NCBI RefSeq assembly: GCF_025165815.1
Contig: NZ_JAFFZE010000006.1
Location: 62,001-126,000, forward strand
Direction of reading: 5' to 3'
Source: Actinophytocola gossypii
GTDB lineage: Bacteria > Actinomycetota > Actinomycetes > Mycobacteriales > Pseudonocardiaceae
Length of the DNA: 64,000 nt
Within the stretch, counting starts at the first letter, position 1. Each line of letters begins with the position of its first letter. Positions 44,368 through 53,936 of this stretch are shown piece by piece. The notes under the pieces are model-generated. The model was not told the DNA's origin. It worked only from the letters and a program-made list of their open reading frames with translations, and did no database searches. Position numbers and translations under genes: made by a program.

Positions 44368-44862
44368 TCAGACACGGCGGGCCGGGGCGTTCGCTGGTCC
44401 TGGCTCGTCGTCGTCGCCGCGGCTGCGGAGTACGGCGGCCGTGTCCTTCATCGAGTCGATCGTGCGCTTCGGCGCGCGGATCGCCCGGACCTTGCGGTAC
44501 CCCAGGTAGCCCGCGAGCCCGGCGACCCCCAGCATCGCGCCGAACACGATGAGGAACGCCGACCAGCGCGGCAGCCACTCGGCCAGCAGCTCGGCGGCGA
44601 AAAAGAAGAAGAAGAACGAGCTGTACGCCAGGACGACCAGGGCGAGGATGAACCAGACGCTGCCCTTGAGTCCCTTCTTGATCTCGCCGGCGACTTCGGA
44701 CTTGGCCAGCTCGACCTCGGCCCTGACCAGCGTGGACAGGTGCGTGGTCGCGTCCTTGACCAAGTTCCCGATCGACTGCTCGCCCGCGGCGCCGGTCTCG
44801 TCCGCGAGCGGGATGGACGGGACCCGCGGCAGGCCTTCTGAGTTCTCGCGCGCACTGGTCAC
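44368..44862 (-). CDS. Phage-holin-superfamily-like membrane protein (Rv3669-like)
   Basis: 164 residues from GTG 44862. An N-terminal soluble part with an amphipathic helix (NLVKDATTHLSTLVRAEVEL) precedes two helices: FILALVVLAYSSFFFFFFAA and FLIVFGAMLGVAGLAGYL. This is the phage_holin_3_6/DUF1469 layout, found in actinobacterial chromosomes with no link to lysis. Six consecutive Phe codons in helix 1 are notable. Order relative to the EphE-like gene matches Rv3669-Rv3670. Confidence 0.82.
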   Translation of the reverse strand: MTSARENSEGLPRVPSIPLADETGAAGEQSIGNLVKDATTHLSTLVRAEVELAKSEVAGEIKKGLKGSVWFILALVVLAYSSFFFFFFAAELLAEWLPRWSAFLIVFGAMLGVAGLAGYLGYRKVRAIRAPKRTIDSMKDTAAVLRSRGDDDEPGPANAPARRV

Positions 44863-44885
44863 CGCGTCATCGTGCCATGTGCCGA

Positions 44886-46091
44886 TCAAAGGGGCTGTTC
44901 GGGCGCGCCGTTGTCCTCGTGCGCTCGGCTGCGCCACCGCAGCAGCCCGGCGGCGACCAGCGCCGCGACCAGGGAGGCGACGAGCACCGCGCCCTTCGCG
45001 ATCGCCATGTCCTCGCCGTCCATCGCGAGCTCGGCGATCAGCAGACTGACGGTGAACCCGACCCCGCCGAGCATGGCGACCGCGACCAGGTCCCGTTTGC
45101 CGAGCCCGGCCGGCATCTCGGCGATCCGCAGGCGGACGGCCAGCAGCGCCGAGCCGGCGATCCCGACCAGCTTGCCGATCACGAGCCCGATCACCACCGC
45201 GAGCGCCATCCGGTCGTCGACCAGCCGCGCGAGGCTCTCCCCGTCGACCGGGATGCCCGCCGCGAACAGCGCGAACACCGGCACCGCGACCCCGGCCGAC
45301 CAGGGCTGGAGCCGGTGTTCGAGCCGCACGCACGGCGAGTGCTCCTCGTCCGGGTCCTGGCGTACCCGGGTCAGCAGCGCGAGCGCGACCCCCGCGACGG
45401 TCGCGTGCACCCCGGTCTCGTGCACCGCGATCCAGACCCCGACCGCGAGCGGCACGTACAGCCACGGGCTGCGCACCCGCCGACGCTGCAGGACCCAGTA
45501 CCCCGCGAGCAGCACGACCGCCGCGGCCGCCGCGATCAGGTCGATCGTGCTGGTGAACAGGATCGCGATCAGCAGAATGGCGCCGAGGTCGTCCACCACG
45601 GCGAGGCTCAGCAGGAACACCCGCGCACTGCTCGGCAGCCCGGACCCGGTCAGCGCCAGCACCCCCAGCGCGAACGCGATGTCCGTGGCGACCGGGATCG
45701 CCCAGGCGTCGCCGATGCGCGGGTCACCCCAGCCGACCCCGACCGCGACCAGGGCGGGCACCACCATCCCGCCGACCGCCGCGATGGCCGGCAGGATCGC
45801 GCTCCTGAACCGGGAGAGCTCGCCGACCACCAGCTCCCGCTTCAGCTCCAGCCCCGCGACGAAGAAGAAGAGGGCGAGCAGCCCGTCCTTGGCCCAGTCC
45901 CCGACGGTCAGGTCGAGGTGCAGCGCGGACGGGCCGATCGTCGTCTCGCGCACGGAGTGGTAGATGTCGGCCCACGGCCCGTTCGCCGCGATCAGGGCGA
46001 TCGCCGCCGCGGCCAGGAGAATGACGCCGCCGACGGTCTCCGTGCGCAGGTAGCGCACGAACTCGCCGACGGCCGGAAGCCGTCGTGTCAC
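44886..46091 (-). CDS. nhaA: Na+/H+ antiporter NhaA
   Basis: 401 residues from GTG 46091 (AAGGA six bases upstream). NhaA signature: FFFVAGLELKRELVVGEL (~75-92), the paired ion-binding aspartates in LAVVDDLGAILLIA (~165), and DIAFALGVLAL (~140). Twelve membrane segments; exchanges Na+ for H+ to hold pH and salt. It is ~24 bases upstream of the holin-like gene on the same strand. Confidence 0.93.
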   Translation of the reverse strand: MTRRLPAVGEFVRYLRTETVGGVILLAAAAIALIAANGPWADIYHSVRETTIGPSALHLDLTVGDWAKDGLLALFFFVAGLELKRELVVGELSRFRSAILPAIAAVGGMVVPALVAVGVGWGDPRIGDAWAIPVATDIAFALGVLALTGSGLPSSARVFLLSLAVVDDLGAILLIAILFTSTIDLIAAAAAVVLLAGYWVLQRRRVRSPWLYVPLAVGVWIAVHETGVHATVAGVALALLTRVRQDPDEEHSPCVRLEHRLQPWSAGVAVPVFALFAAGIPVDGESLARLVDDRMALAVVIGLVIGKLVGIAGSALLAVRLRIAEMPAGLGKRDLVAVAMLGGVGFTVSLLIAELAMDGEDMAIAKGAVLVASLVAALVAAGLLRWRSRAHEDNGAPEQPL

Positions 46092-46159
46092 ACATGTCCT
46101 TTCGGCTGCACAGGTTGGTCGTGCCGCCGACCAGGCTTCCCGGCTCTCCGAAATCCATT

Positions 46160-46879
46160 CTACCTGGTAGTGACTCCGAACAGGACGCCAACGACGTAGG
46201 TGACCAGCATCGTCAGCGCGCCGACGCCGACGTTGCGCAGCACCGCGCGGCCGGCGGGGGCGTTCCCGAGCCGCGCGCTGAGCGCCCCCGTCAGCGTCAA
46301 CCCGACCAGTACGGCCGCCGCGCAGGCCCACACCCGCAGCGCGACCGGCGGGAGCGCGATCGCGACGAGTGGGAGCACGCCGCCGCAGGTGAACGCGGCC
46401 AGCGAGGCCCAGGCGGCGTGCCACGGGCTGGTCAGCTCGTTGGGGTCGATGCCGAGTTCGGCCTCGGCGTGGGCCTCGAGCGCGTCGTGCCGGGTGAGTT
46501 CGCGGGCGACCTCGGCGGCCAGGCCGGGGGAGAGGCCCTTGTCCTGGTAGATGTCGGCGAGCTCACGTTCCTCGGCCTCGGGCATGGTGTCGAGTTCGTA
46601 CTGTTCGAGGGCGAGCGCGGCGCGTTCGGTGTCGCGCTGGGTGCTGACCGAGACGTACTCGCCGCCCGCCATCGACAACGCCCCCGCGACGAGGCTCGCC
46701 ACCCCCGCGACCACGATCGCCGTCCGGTCCGTCGTCGCGCCGGCCACTCCCACCACGAGCCCCGCGACCGACACGATCCCGTCGTTGGCCCCGAGCACTC
46801 CCGCCCGCAGCCAGTTCAGCCGCGACCCGAGCCCGTTCCGGTGCTGCTCACCGGGGTGCGCGTGCTCCACCCGACTCAT
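46160..46879 (-). CDS. VIT family iron/manganese transporter
   Basis: 239 residues. The N-terminal GVLGANDGIVSVAGLVVGVAGA (~27-48) and MAGGEYVSVSTQRDTERAAL (~70) are the VIT1/CCC1 signature, followed by a charged cytoplasmic metal-binding loop (MPEAEERELADIYQDKG) and three more helices. Probably moves Fe2+ or Mn2+ out of the cytoplasm. It is 68 bases upstream of nhaA on the same strand. Confidence 0.9.
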   Translation of the reverse strand: MSRVEHAHPGEQHRNGLGSRLNWLRAGVLGANDGIVSVAGLVVGVAGATTDRTAIVVAGVASLVAGALSMAGGEYVSVSTQRDTERAALALEQYELDTMPEAEERELADIYQDKGLSPGLAAEVARELTRHDALEAHAEAELGIDPNELTSPWHAAWASLAAFTCGGVLPLVAIALPPVALRVWACAAAVLVGLTLTGALSARLGNAPAGRAVLRNVGVGALTMLVTYVVGVLFGVTTR

Positions 46880-46989
46880 TCAACCCCGCCGCACGCGCCC
46901 GCGCGATCTCGTCCAGCGCGCGCCGCCCTGCCGGGCGAACTCGCGCAGTGCGTTCTCGGCGATGACGAAGACGTCGTCAACGGGGTGAA

Positions 46990-47026
46990 GGACGCCTCCG
47001 CCGCGTCCAGTGCGGCGAAGGCGTCC
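46990..47026 (-). terminator. Terminator downstream of acs
   Basis: GGACGCCTCCGCCGC (46990-47004) pairs with GCGGCGAAGGCGTCC (47012-47026) with one mismatch and a seven-base loop, 10 bases after the acs stop on the minus strand. Confidence 0.65.
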
Positions 47027-47036
47027 CGCACCGCGT

Positions 47037-49025
47037 CTACTCGTCCGAGCCGGAGCCCTTGAGGCCGGACGAGATCAGGTCCATCACCGACGAGTCGGCC
47101 AGGGTGGTCACGTCGCCGATCTCGCGGTTCTCGGCCACGTCGCGGAGCAGGCGGCGCATGATCTTGCCCGACCGCGTCTTCGGCAGCTCCGGCACCACCA
47201 TGATCTGCCGGGGCTTCGCGATCGGCCCGATCTCCTTCGCCACGTGGTCGCGCAGGGCCTTGATCGCGGCCTCGCCCTTCGCCTCGTCCTCGGCCACCCC
47301 GCCTCGCAGGATCACGAACGCGACGATGCCCTGACCCGTCGTCGGATCGGTCGCGCCGACCACCGCGGCCTCGGCGACCGTCGGGTGCGACACCAGCGCC
47401 GACTCCACCTCCGTCGTCGAGATCCGGTGCCCGGACACGTTCATCACGTCGTCCACCCGGCCCAGCAGCCAGACGTCCCCGTCCGCGTCGTACTTCGCGC
47501 CGTCGCCGGCGAAGTAGTAGCCCTGCTCGCCGAACCGCGACCAGTACGTCTCCCGGTACCGCTGGTCGTCACCCCAGATCCCCCGCAGCATCGACGGCCA
47601 CGGCTGGTCGAGCACCAGGTAACCGCCGCCGCCCTTGCCGACCTCGTTGCCCTTGTCGTCGACGACCTTCGCCGAGATCCCGGGCAGCGGGCGCTGCGCC
47701 GAGCCGGGCTTGGCGTGCGTGACGCCGGGCAGCGGGGAGATCATGATCGCGCCGGTCTCGGTCTGCCACCAGGTGTCCACGACCGGGGTCCGGCCGGAGC
47801 CGATCGTCTCCCGGTACCAGACCCACGCCTCCGGGTTGATCGGCTCGCCCACCGACCCCAGCACGCGCAGCGACGACAGGTCGAACTTCGCCGGGATGTC
47901 GTTGCCCCACTTCATGAACGTCCGGATCAGCGTCGGCGCGGTGTAGTAGATCGTGACCCCGTACTTCTGCACGATCTCCCAGTGCCGGCCCTCGTGCGGG
48001 GTGTTCGGGGTGCCCTCGTAGACCACCTGCGTGGCGCCGTTCGCCAGCGGCCCGTACACGATGTAGCTGTGCCCGGTGACCCACCCGATGTCGGCCGTGC
48101 ACCAGTACACGTCGGACTCCGGCTTGAGGTCGAAGACGTTCCGCACCGTGTACGCCGTCTGGGTGAGGAAACCCCCGGACGTGTGAAGAATCCCCTTCGG
48201 TCGACCCGTCGTCCCGGAGGTGTACAGGATGAACAGCGGGTGCTCGGCGTCGAACGCCTCCGCGGTGTGCGTGTCGGACTGTCCGTCGACCAGGTCGTGC
48301 CACCACACGTCGCGCTCGTCGGTCCACTCGACGTCGATGCCGGTGCGCCGGACCACCAGCACCTTCTCGATCGAGGGCGTGCGCGCCACGGCCTCGTCGA
48401 CGGCGGCCTTGAGCGGCGCCGGCTTGCCGCGCCGGTACTGCCCGTCCGCGGTGATCACGAGCTTGGCCTCGGCGTCGTCGATGCGCGAGCGCAGCGCCTC
48501 GGCGGAGAAGCCGCCGAACACCACGCTGTGGGTGAGGCCGAGGCGCGCGCAGGCGAGCATGGAGAAGATCGCCTCGGGGAGCATCGGCAGGTAGATCGCG
48601 ACCCGGTCACCCGCCTTGAGGCCGAGCGAGGTCAGCGCGTTCGCGGTCTTGGCGACCTCGCGCTGGAGTTCGGCGTAGGTGATCGTGCGGCCGTCGCCCG
48701 GCTCGCCCTCCCAGTGGATCGCGACCCGGTCGCCGTTGCCGGCGTCGACGTGCCGGTCGACGCAGTTCACCGCGACGTTGAGCCTGCCGCCGACGAACCA
48801 CTTCGCGTAGGGCGCGTCCGACCAGTCGAGCACCTGGTCCCATTGGGTGTCCCAGCGCAGCTGCCCGGCCTGCTCGGCCCAGAACGCCTCCCGGTCGGTG
48901 GCGGCCTGGTCGTACATCGCCTCGGTGGCGTTGGCCTGCGCCGCGAACTCGGCACTCGGCGGGAACGTCCTGCTCTCGGTGAGCAGGTTGTCCAACGTCT
49001 GGCCCTGGCCGGGCTGCTCGGTCAT
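47037..49025 (-). CDS. acs: Acetyl-CoA synthetase
   Basis: 662 residues from ATG 49025, with AGGAGG nine bases upstream. It activates acetate to acetyl-CoA via acetyl-AMP. Motifs: [12 protein letters not shown] (P-loop, ~265), WWQTETG (~420), [10 protein letters not shown] (~505), and the C-terminal [11 protein letters not shown] with the acetylation-sensitive lysine at ~620, a site that in mycobacteria is controlled by a cAMP-dependent acetyltransferase. Corresponds to Rv3667. Divergent from the Fic-like gene, an arrangement worth noting. Confidence 0.97.
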   Translation of the reverse strand: MTEQPGQGQTLDNLLTESRTFPPSAEFAAQANATEAMYDQAATDREAFWAEQAGQLRWDTQWDQVLDWSDAPYAKWFVGGRLNVAVNCVDRHVDAGNGDRVAIHWEGEPGDGRTITYAELQREVAKTANALTSLGLKAGDRVAIYLPMLPEAIFSMLACARLGLTHSVVFGGFSAEALRSRIDDAEAKLVITADGQYRRGKPAPLKAAVDEAVARTPSIEKVLVVRRTGIDVEWTDERDVWWHDLVDGQSDTHTAEAFDAEHPLFILYTSGTTGRPKGILHTSGGFLTQTAYTVRNVFDLKPESDVYWCTADIGWVTGHSYIVYGPLANGATQVVYEGTPNTPHEGRHWEIVQKYGVTIYYTAPTLIRTFMKWGNDIPAKFDLSSLRVLGSVGEPINPEAWVWYRETIGSGRTPVVDTWWQTETGAIMISPLPGVTHAKPGSAQRPLPGISAKVVDDKGNEVGKGGGGYLVLDQPWPSMLRGIWGDDQRYRETYWSRFGEQGYYFAGDGAKYDADGDVWLLGRVDDVMNVSGHRISTTEVESALVSHPTVAEAAVVGATDPTTGQGIVAFVILRGGVAEDEAKGEAAIKALRDHVAKEIGPIAKPRQIMVVPELPKTRSGKIMRRLLRDVAENREIGDVTTLADSSVMDLISSGLKGSGSDE

Positions 49026-49157
49026 GGTGCGGATCCTCCTCGACCCAGGGTGGAGATGTCGACCACGACCGTAGTAGGGGAACGCCCATGGCAACAGCGT
49101 GAAGTGACGCGCACCGGCCCCACGGTCGGCGGACACCCGGTAGGGTCGCGGCTCGTG

Positions 49158-49895
49158 ATGGACCCGCTGGCGCCACTGCTGGACCTGCCCGGTGTCGCGG
49201 ACGCCGTCGCCGCCGCCCGGGAGGCGGTCGACCAGGTGCACGCGCACCAGGCCAACCGCCGCGGCTGGCCAACGACGGCGGCCGAGGCGTCGGTTCGCGC
49301 CGCCCGCGCGTCAGCGGCCCTCGACGGTGCCGACACCGAGATCCCCACCACCGGCGAGGTGACGGAGCCGAGGCTGGCCGGCGCCCTGCGGATCGCCGAG
49401 TCCATCGGCCCGATGCTCCCGACGTGGCAGCGGGCTCCCATGCAGGCCCTGGCCAAACTGCACGTCCTGGCGGCGGCCGACCTGGTCCCCGACGAGGAAC
49501 TGGGTCGCCCCCGAGCCAGCCGAGGCGTCTCCCGCCGCCTGGATCTCCTGGGCGACATCATCGCCGGCGGCACCGCCGTCCCCGGCCCGGTGCTGGTGGC
49601 GGTCGTCCACGGCGAACTCCTCGCCCTGTCCCCCTTCGCCTCCGCCGACGGTGTCGTAGCCCGCGCCGCCGCCCGCCTCACGATGATCGGCACCGGCCTC
49701 GACCCCAAGGGCCTCACCGTGCCCGAGGTCTTCTACTACCGCCGCGCCGACCGCTACCGAGCCGCCGCGTCCGCCTTCACCACCGGCACCGACGAGGGCC
49801 TGGCCGAATGGATCCTCCTGACCTGCGAAGCGGTCGAGGCCGGCGCGAGCGAGGCGGTCGGCATCGCCGACTCCACCCTGGCCGACCGCCGCTGA
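49158..49895 (+). CDS. Degenerate Fic-domain-like protein
   Basis: 245 residues from ATG 49158; GTG 49155 is an alternative, and TAGGGT at 49141-49146 is a -10 close enough for a leaderless mRNA. The N-terminal [20 protein letters not shown] resembles the inhibitory helix region of Fic_N proteins. The expected active-site loop HPFxxGNGRxxR reads [18 protein letters not shown] (~156-173): the catalytic His is Ser and the GNGR is lost, so AMP transfer is unlikely. Probably a structural or binding descendant of a Fic protein. Confidence 0.65.
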   Translation: MDPLAPLLDLPGVADAVAAAREAVDQVHAHQANRRGWPTTAAEASVRAARASAALDGADTEIPTTGEVTEPRLAGALRIAESIGPMLPTWQRAPMQALAKLHVLAAADLVPDEELGRPRASRGVSRRLDLLGDIIAGGTAVPGPVLVAVVHGELLALSPFASADGVVARAAARLTMIGTGLDPKGLTVPEVFYYRRADRYRAAASAFTTGTDEGLAEWILLTCEAVEAGASEAVGIADSTLADRR

Positions 49896-49997
49896 TCCGA
49901 CGCTGACTCCAGCGCGCGTCCAGCCCGTCTCGTCCAGCGCCCCGCACCATGGGAAGTGCGAGTCCCCTTCCTCGCTGTGTGGTGGGATCCCACAGGG

Positions 49998-50030
49998 GGC
50001 GGGCCGAGGTTCCTAGCGCCTCGGCCCGCC
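49998..50030. terminator. Bidirectional terminator between the Fic-like gene and murQ
   Basis: GGCGGGCCGAGG (49998-50009) and CCTCGGCCCGCC (50019-50030) make a perfect 12-bp stem with a nine-base loop. The genes converge here. The rest of the 206-base gap shows nothing. Confidence 0.8.
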
Positions 50031-50101
50031 GTCACCGCATGGGGATCAGCGGACTGGTGGGTGTCCTGTTCAGCGCTTCCGCCGGCCGCGAGTGATCCAG
50101 G

Positions 50102-51028
50102 TCAGACCGCGGCGGCGCCCAGGGCGTCGAGGGCCTGGCGGACGTGGCCGTCGGCGCCGGCGAGGGCGGCGGCGGCGGTCTTGGCGTCGACGCCGGAGAG
50201 CAGGTGCACCAGGGCCACCTTCAGGTCGCCCTGCGCCTCGTCCAGGGCGATCGCGCACTCGTGCTGGTCCAGGCCGGTCGCCTCGCGGAGGATGCGTAGC
50301 GTGCGGCCGCGCAGCTTCGCGTTCGTCGCGCGCATGCTGACCATCAGGTTCGAGTACGTGCGGCCGAGCCGGACCATCACCGCCGTGGAGAACGCGGTGA
50401 GCACGATCTTCTGCGCGGTTCCGGCCTTCATCCTGGTCGACCCGGCCACCACCTCCGGGCCGGTGTCCACCTCGACCAGCACGTCGATGTCCATCAGCCG
50501 CGTGGCGTGCGGGTTGCTGAACACCAGGCCCGTCCTGGCCCCCATCGAGCCCGCCGCGCGCAGCGCGCCCAGCACGTACGGGGTCCGCCCGGACGCGGTC
50601 AGGCCCAGTACGAAGTCACCGGGGGAGACCGACGCGCGCAGCTCCTCGGCACCCGCCTCCTCGTCGTCCTCCGCGTCCTCGACGGCGTTGGTGAACGCCG
50701 CGCCGCCGCCCGCGTGGTGCACCACGAACCACTCGGCCGGCGCGTTGTACGTCGGCGCCAGCTCGGCCGCGTCCAGGGTCGCCATCCGGCCGGACGTGCC
50801 GGCTCCGACGTAGTGCACCCGGCCGCCACCGCGCAGGGCCTCGACCGCGAAGTCGACGGCGGTGGCCAGCGCCGGCAGCGCGGCGGCCACCGCGTCGGGC
50901 ACCAGGCGGTCCTCGGCGTTGATCGACCGGAGCACGTCCAGGGTGGACAGCTGGTCCAGGTCGGTCGTGCGCGGGTTGCGTCGCTCGGTCGGTGAGTCGA
51001 CGTGCACGGCCTGCCGTGGCACGGTCAT
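50102..51028 (-). CDS. murQ: N-acetylmuramic acid 6-phosphate etherase
   Basis: 308 residues from ATG 51028 (GGGAGG upstream). It cleaves the lactyl ether of MurNAc-6-phosphate to give GlcNAc-6-phosphate and D-lactate. The SIS domain shows VHYVGAGTSGRMATLDAAEL (~72-91), the catalytic Glu region in AELAPTYN, and VLGLTASGRTPYVLGAL (~150). The C-terminal UBA-like helix region is present. Last gene of the MurNAc salvage cluster, 20 bases after murR. Confidence 0.95.
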   Translation of the reverse strand: MTVPRQAVHVDSPTERRNPRTTDLDQLSTLDVLRSINAEDRLVPDAVAAALPALATAVDFAVEALRGGGRVHYVGAGTSGRMATLDAAELAPTYNAPAEWFVVHHAGGGAAFTNAVEDAEDDEEAGAEELRASVSPGDFVLGLTASGRTPYVLGALRAAGSMGARTGLVFSNPHATRLMDIDVLVEVDTGPEVVAGSTRMKAGTAQKIVLTAFSTAVMVRLGRTYSNLMVSMRATNAKLRGRTLRILREATGLDQHECAIALDEAQGDLKVALVHLLSGVDAKTAAAALAGADGHVRQALDALGAAAV

Positions 51029-51048
51029 CTTGCGGCCTCCCCCATGGA

Positions 51049-51966
51049 TCACTTCCCGGTCTCTCGCGACTTGCGACGACCGTCGTGGCGGGTCTCCAAC
51101 CGGTGGCTGCCCACCGCGTCCCGGGTGTCGTCCAGCGCACGCATCGACTCCGACAGGTGGCGCTGCGCCACCCCGATGAACAGGCAGTCGACGACGGTCA
51201 GCTGGGCGATGCGGCTCGCCATCGCACCCGAGCGGAACGTCGTCTCCCGCGCGGCGGTGGTGAGCACCAGGTCGGCGACCTCGCTGATCGGCGCGGTCGG
51301 GAAGTTCGTGAGCGCGACCGTGGTCGCACCGGCCTTGCGGGCCTCGCGCAGCGCCTCGACGGTGTCCTGGGTCGCGCCGGTGTGCGAGATCGCGAACGCG
51401 ACGTCGCCCTTGCCGAGCACCGCGGCCGAGGTCAGCATGATGTGCGTGTCGCTCCAGGCGAAGCTGATCCGGCCGATCCGGTGCAGCTTCTGCTGCAGGT
51501 CGGCGGCGACGAACGCGCTCGCGCCGACCCCGTAGACGTCCACCCGCTTCGCGCCGGCGATCGCGTCGACCACCTTTTCCAGCACGCCGACGTCGAGCTG
51601 TGCGGACGTCTCCTCGACCGCGCGCGCGTCCGCGTAGGTGACCTTGCCGACGACGCTGGCGAGGTCGTCGTCCGGCGCGATCTCGCCGCCGAGGTCGCGC
51701 TCGGCGCGGGCCTCGGAGCGGGCGGTGTCGGCGGCCAGGGCGATCCGCAGCTCGGGGTAGCCGCCGACGCCGATGGCCTTGCAGAACCGGGTCACCGTCG
51801 TCTCGCTGGTGCCGGCCGCCTCCGCCACCTCGGTGATGCTCCGGCGCGCCACGGTCGACGGGCTGTCCAGGACGACCTTGGCGACGCGCTGTTCGGCGCG
51901 GGCCAGACCGGGCAGCAGTGACCGGATTCGGACCAGGGGACTTGACTCAGTGTGTTGTGTGGTCAT
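51049..51966 (-). CDS. murR: RpiR/MurR-type transcriptional regulator
   Basis: 305 residues from ATG 51966; GTG 51981 is in frame upstream. The N-terminal HTH_6 domain shows RVAKVVLDSPSTVARRSITE and SETTVTRFCKAIGVGGYPELR (~55-75). A C-terminal SIS domain (RVDVYGVGASAFVAADLQQKL, ~140; AISHTGATQDTVEAL, ~190) would bind a sugar phosphate such as MurNAc-6-P. Position directly before murQ supports control of this cluster. The 178-base gap upstream suggests its own promoter. Confidence 0.9.
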   Translation of the reverse strand: MTTQHTESSPLVRIRSLLPGLARAEQRVAKVVLDSPSTVARRSITEVAEAAGTSETTVTRFCKAIGVGGYPELRIALAADTARSEARAERDLGGEIAPDDDLASVVGKVTYADARAVEETSAQLDVGVLEKVVDAIAGAKRVDVYGVGASAFVAADLQQKLHRIGRISFAWSDTHIMLTSAAVLGKGDVAFAISHTGATQDTVEALREARKAGATTVALTNFPTAPISEVADLVLTTAARETTFRSGAMASRIAQLTVVDCLFIGVAQRHLSESMRALDDTRDAVGSHRLETRHDGRRKSRETGK

Positions 51967-51985
51967 GACACTCGCGCTCACGTGG

Positions 51986-52136
51986 GAAACTTACTAACAG
52001 GCATGTGGACAACGAAGGTGGCAGCGGCCGCCCAAGGACAACGCTACTCGTCTACGGCTGAAACTTCAGGGTACGCGGTGGTTGCCTAACCTCGGAATCG
52101 ACGATCGAACCCGGGTCGTTAGCGTTTCAACCAGTT
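51986..52136 (-). promoter_or_regulatory. Candidate operator region upstream of murR
   Basis: The gap between murR and amiE holds three GAAAC-type motifs: GGAAACTTAC (~51985), CTGAAACTTCAG (52058-52069, arms CTGAA/TTCAG) and, on the minus strand, TGAAACGCTA (~52117-52126). RpiR-family proteins often bind TGAA-rich inverted repeats. A DnaA-box 9-mer TGTGGACAA also lies at 52004-52012. Confidence 0.35.
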
Positions 52137-52144
52137 TTACCGCA

Positions 52145-53908
52145 CTATCGTGACCTGAGGTCCCACCCGTCCGGCTGTAGTTTGTGGGGTTCTTTCTCAC
52201 CGTTGAGGAGCGTGTGGCCACGGTCCGTAACGAGGAGATTGTCCACATTGATTCCGCGCCCGGTGTACCGGGTGTCGGTGATGAACCGCCAGCGCAGCGT
52301 GATCTCCGCTGCGTGCGGCACGTCCGCGCGGACCTGCCACCAGGTGCGGTGACCGGTCCCCGACAACGCCGCCACCTCCCCGGATGGGGCCCCACGACCG
52401 GTGACGGTCAGCGGGACGGCCGTCCAGGCGCCCCCTTCGGCACGCGCCTCAAGTGTGAGCCGATCCGTTATCTCAGAGTCCACGAAGGCATCAAACTTCA
52501 CCCGAACGTGTCCGCGTGGTCGCAGTGAGACAGTACTGAGAGTGGACTGAGACGCGTCCCCGATCCCGGTGTACCAGGACGCCCGCCCCCGCACCGGCCG
52601 CACCGCGAGCGCCTTGGCCAGCCCGGTGCTCAGCGTCTCCCGCGCCAGGTTGATCGAACCCCAGCTCCGGCTCGGGTGCACCCGGTTGGTGAGCAGGATC
52701 GCGAACGACCGGGACGCCAGGTCGATCACCAGGTCGGTGCCGGTGTACCCCCCGTGCCCAGCGGTGCGCGGCCCGGTCAGCCCGCCCATGTACCAGATCT
52801 GGTCGAGCTCGAACCCGTAGCCGTGCTCGTTGCCGGGGAAGGCCTCGTTGTGGTTCTCCAGCATCGCCTCGACCGTCGAGCGCCGCATGATCCGCTCGCC
52901 GCGGTACGTGCCGCCGTTCAGGATCGTCTGCGCGAGGATCGCCAGGTCGTCGACGGTCGAGAAGACCCCCGCGTGCCCGGCCACCCCGCCCAGCGACCAC
53001 GCGTTCTCGTCGTGCACCGACCCACGCACCATCCCGCGCGGGGGAGCGGACTGGAACTCCGTCGCCGCGATCCGGTCCAGCTTCGCCGCCGGCGGGTTGT
53101 ACCCGGTGTCGACCATGCCCAGCGGACCGGTGATCCGCGCGGCGACCACCTCGTCCAGCGGATCCCCGGTGACCCGCTCGACCAGCACGCCGAGCGTGAT
53201 CAGGTTCAGGTCCGAGTACTCGTAGTTCGTCCCGGGCGGGTTCTGCGGGGCGACGTCCATCACGGCCTGGATGCGCGACGGGACGTCCGGGTACGCCGAC
53301 CACAGCGGCAGCCACGACACCAGTCCGGAGGTGTGCGTGAGCAGCTGCGCGACGGTGATCGACTCCTTGCCGTTCACCCCGAACTCCGGCACATAGGTCG
53401 CCGCGGGCGCGTCCACGTCCACGTCGCCGGACTCGACCAGCTGCATCACCGCGATCGAGGTGAACAGCTTCGACACCGACGCCAGGTCGAAGATGGTGTC
53501 GGTGTGCATCGGCACCTGCTCCGCGGCCGGCAGCTCGGTGCCCTCGCCGTCGGCGTACCGCACCGCGTACCCGGCCGCCGACCGGCTGACCACGGCCCCG
53601 TCGTGCGCGAGCAGCGACACCGCGCCGGAGTACAGCGGGTGGTCGGTGCCGGGCGTGGGGTGGGTCCTGGTCCACTCCTCGACCCGCGCGACGGCCGCGT
53701 CGATCGGCCCGGAGTCCAGCCCGACCCGACCCGGCGGCGCGTCCCGCAGCGTGGTCCACGGCGGCGCGAACCCCTGCCGGGGCTGGTCGAACCGCCCGTC
53801 GCGGTCGCCGTGCGGCGCGGCGCTCACCGGGACCGTCGCGGATGTGACGGTGGCGAGCACGGCGACCAACGCGCCGATGACCCGCCTGGACAGGACACCT
53901 CTGGACAT
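52145..53908 (-). CDS. amiE: Secreted beta-lactamase-fold hydrolase, AmiE-type muropeptide amidase
   Basis: 587 residues from ATG 53908 (GAGG upstream) with a signal peptide. The serine hydrolase domain has Ser/Lys in LASVSKLF (~145), Tyr in YEYSDLN (~232) and HGGYTG (~375), the class C/DD-peptidase triad. A ~130-residue C-terminal beta domain is extra. In Bacillus subtilis a homolog (AmiE/YbbE) cuts the lactyl-L-alanine amide of MurNAc-peptides and lies with nagZ and namZ; the same company here supports that role over a true beta-lactamase. Confidence 0.82.
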   Translation of the reverse strand: MSRGVLSRRVIGALVAVLATVTSATVPVSAAPHGDRDGRFDQPRQGFAPPWTTLRDAPPGRVGLDSGPIDAAVARVEEWTRTHPTPGTDHPLYSGAVSLLAHDGAVVSRSAAGYAVRYADGEGTELPAAEQVPMHTDTIFDLASVSKLFTSIAVMQLVESGDVDVDAPAATYVPEFGVNGKESITVAQLLTHTSGLVSWLPLWSAYPDVPSRIQAVMDVAPQNPPGTNYEYSDLNLITLGVLVERVTGDPLDEVVAARITGPLGMVDTGYNPPAAKLDRIAATEFQSAPPRGMVRGSVHDENAWSLGGVAGHAGVFSTVDDLAILAQTILNGGTYRGERIMRRSTVEAMLENHNEAFPGNEHGYGFELDQIWYMGGLTGPRTAGHGGYTGTDLVIDLASRSFAILLTNRVHPSRSWGSINLARETLSTGLAKALAVRPVRGRASWYTGIGDASQSTLSTVSLRPRGHVRVKFDAFVDSEITDRLTLEARAEGGAWTAVPLTVTGRGAPSGEVAALSGTGHRTWWQVRADVPHAAEITLRWRFITDTRYTGRGINVDNLLVTDRGHTLLNGEKEPHKLQPDGWDLRSR

Positions 53909-53936
53909 GGCCACCTCGTCGTCAGCACCGAAGGAG

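Noticed and set aside
44595-44625. AAAAAGAAGAAGAAGAA run as a possible slippage or frameshift site
   Set aside because: It simply encodes six Phe codons in a membrane helix of the holin-like protein, and the frame is intact.
46880-47036. Possible short remnant (VDDVFVIAENALREFARQGG in one frame)
   Set aside because: No start or conserved context, and the region contains the acs terminator; too weak to call a gene.
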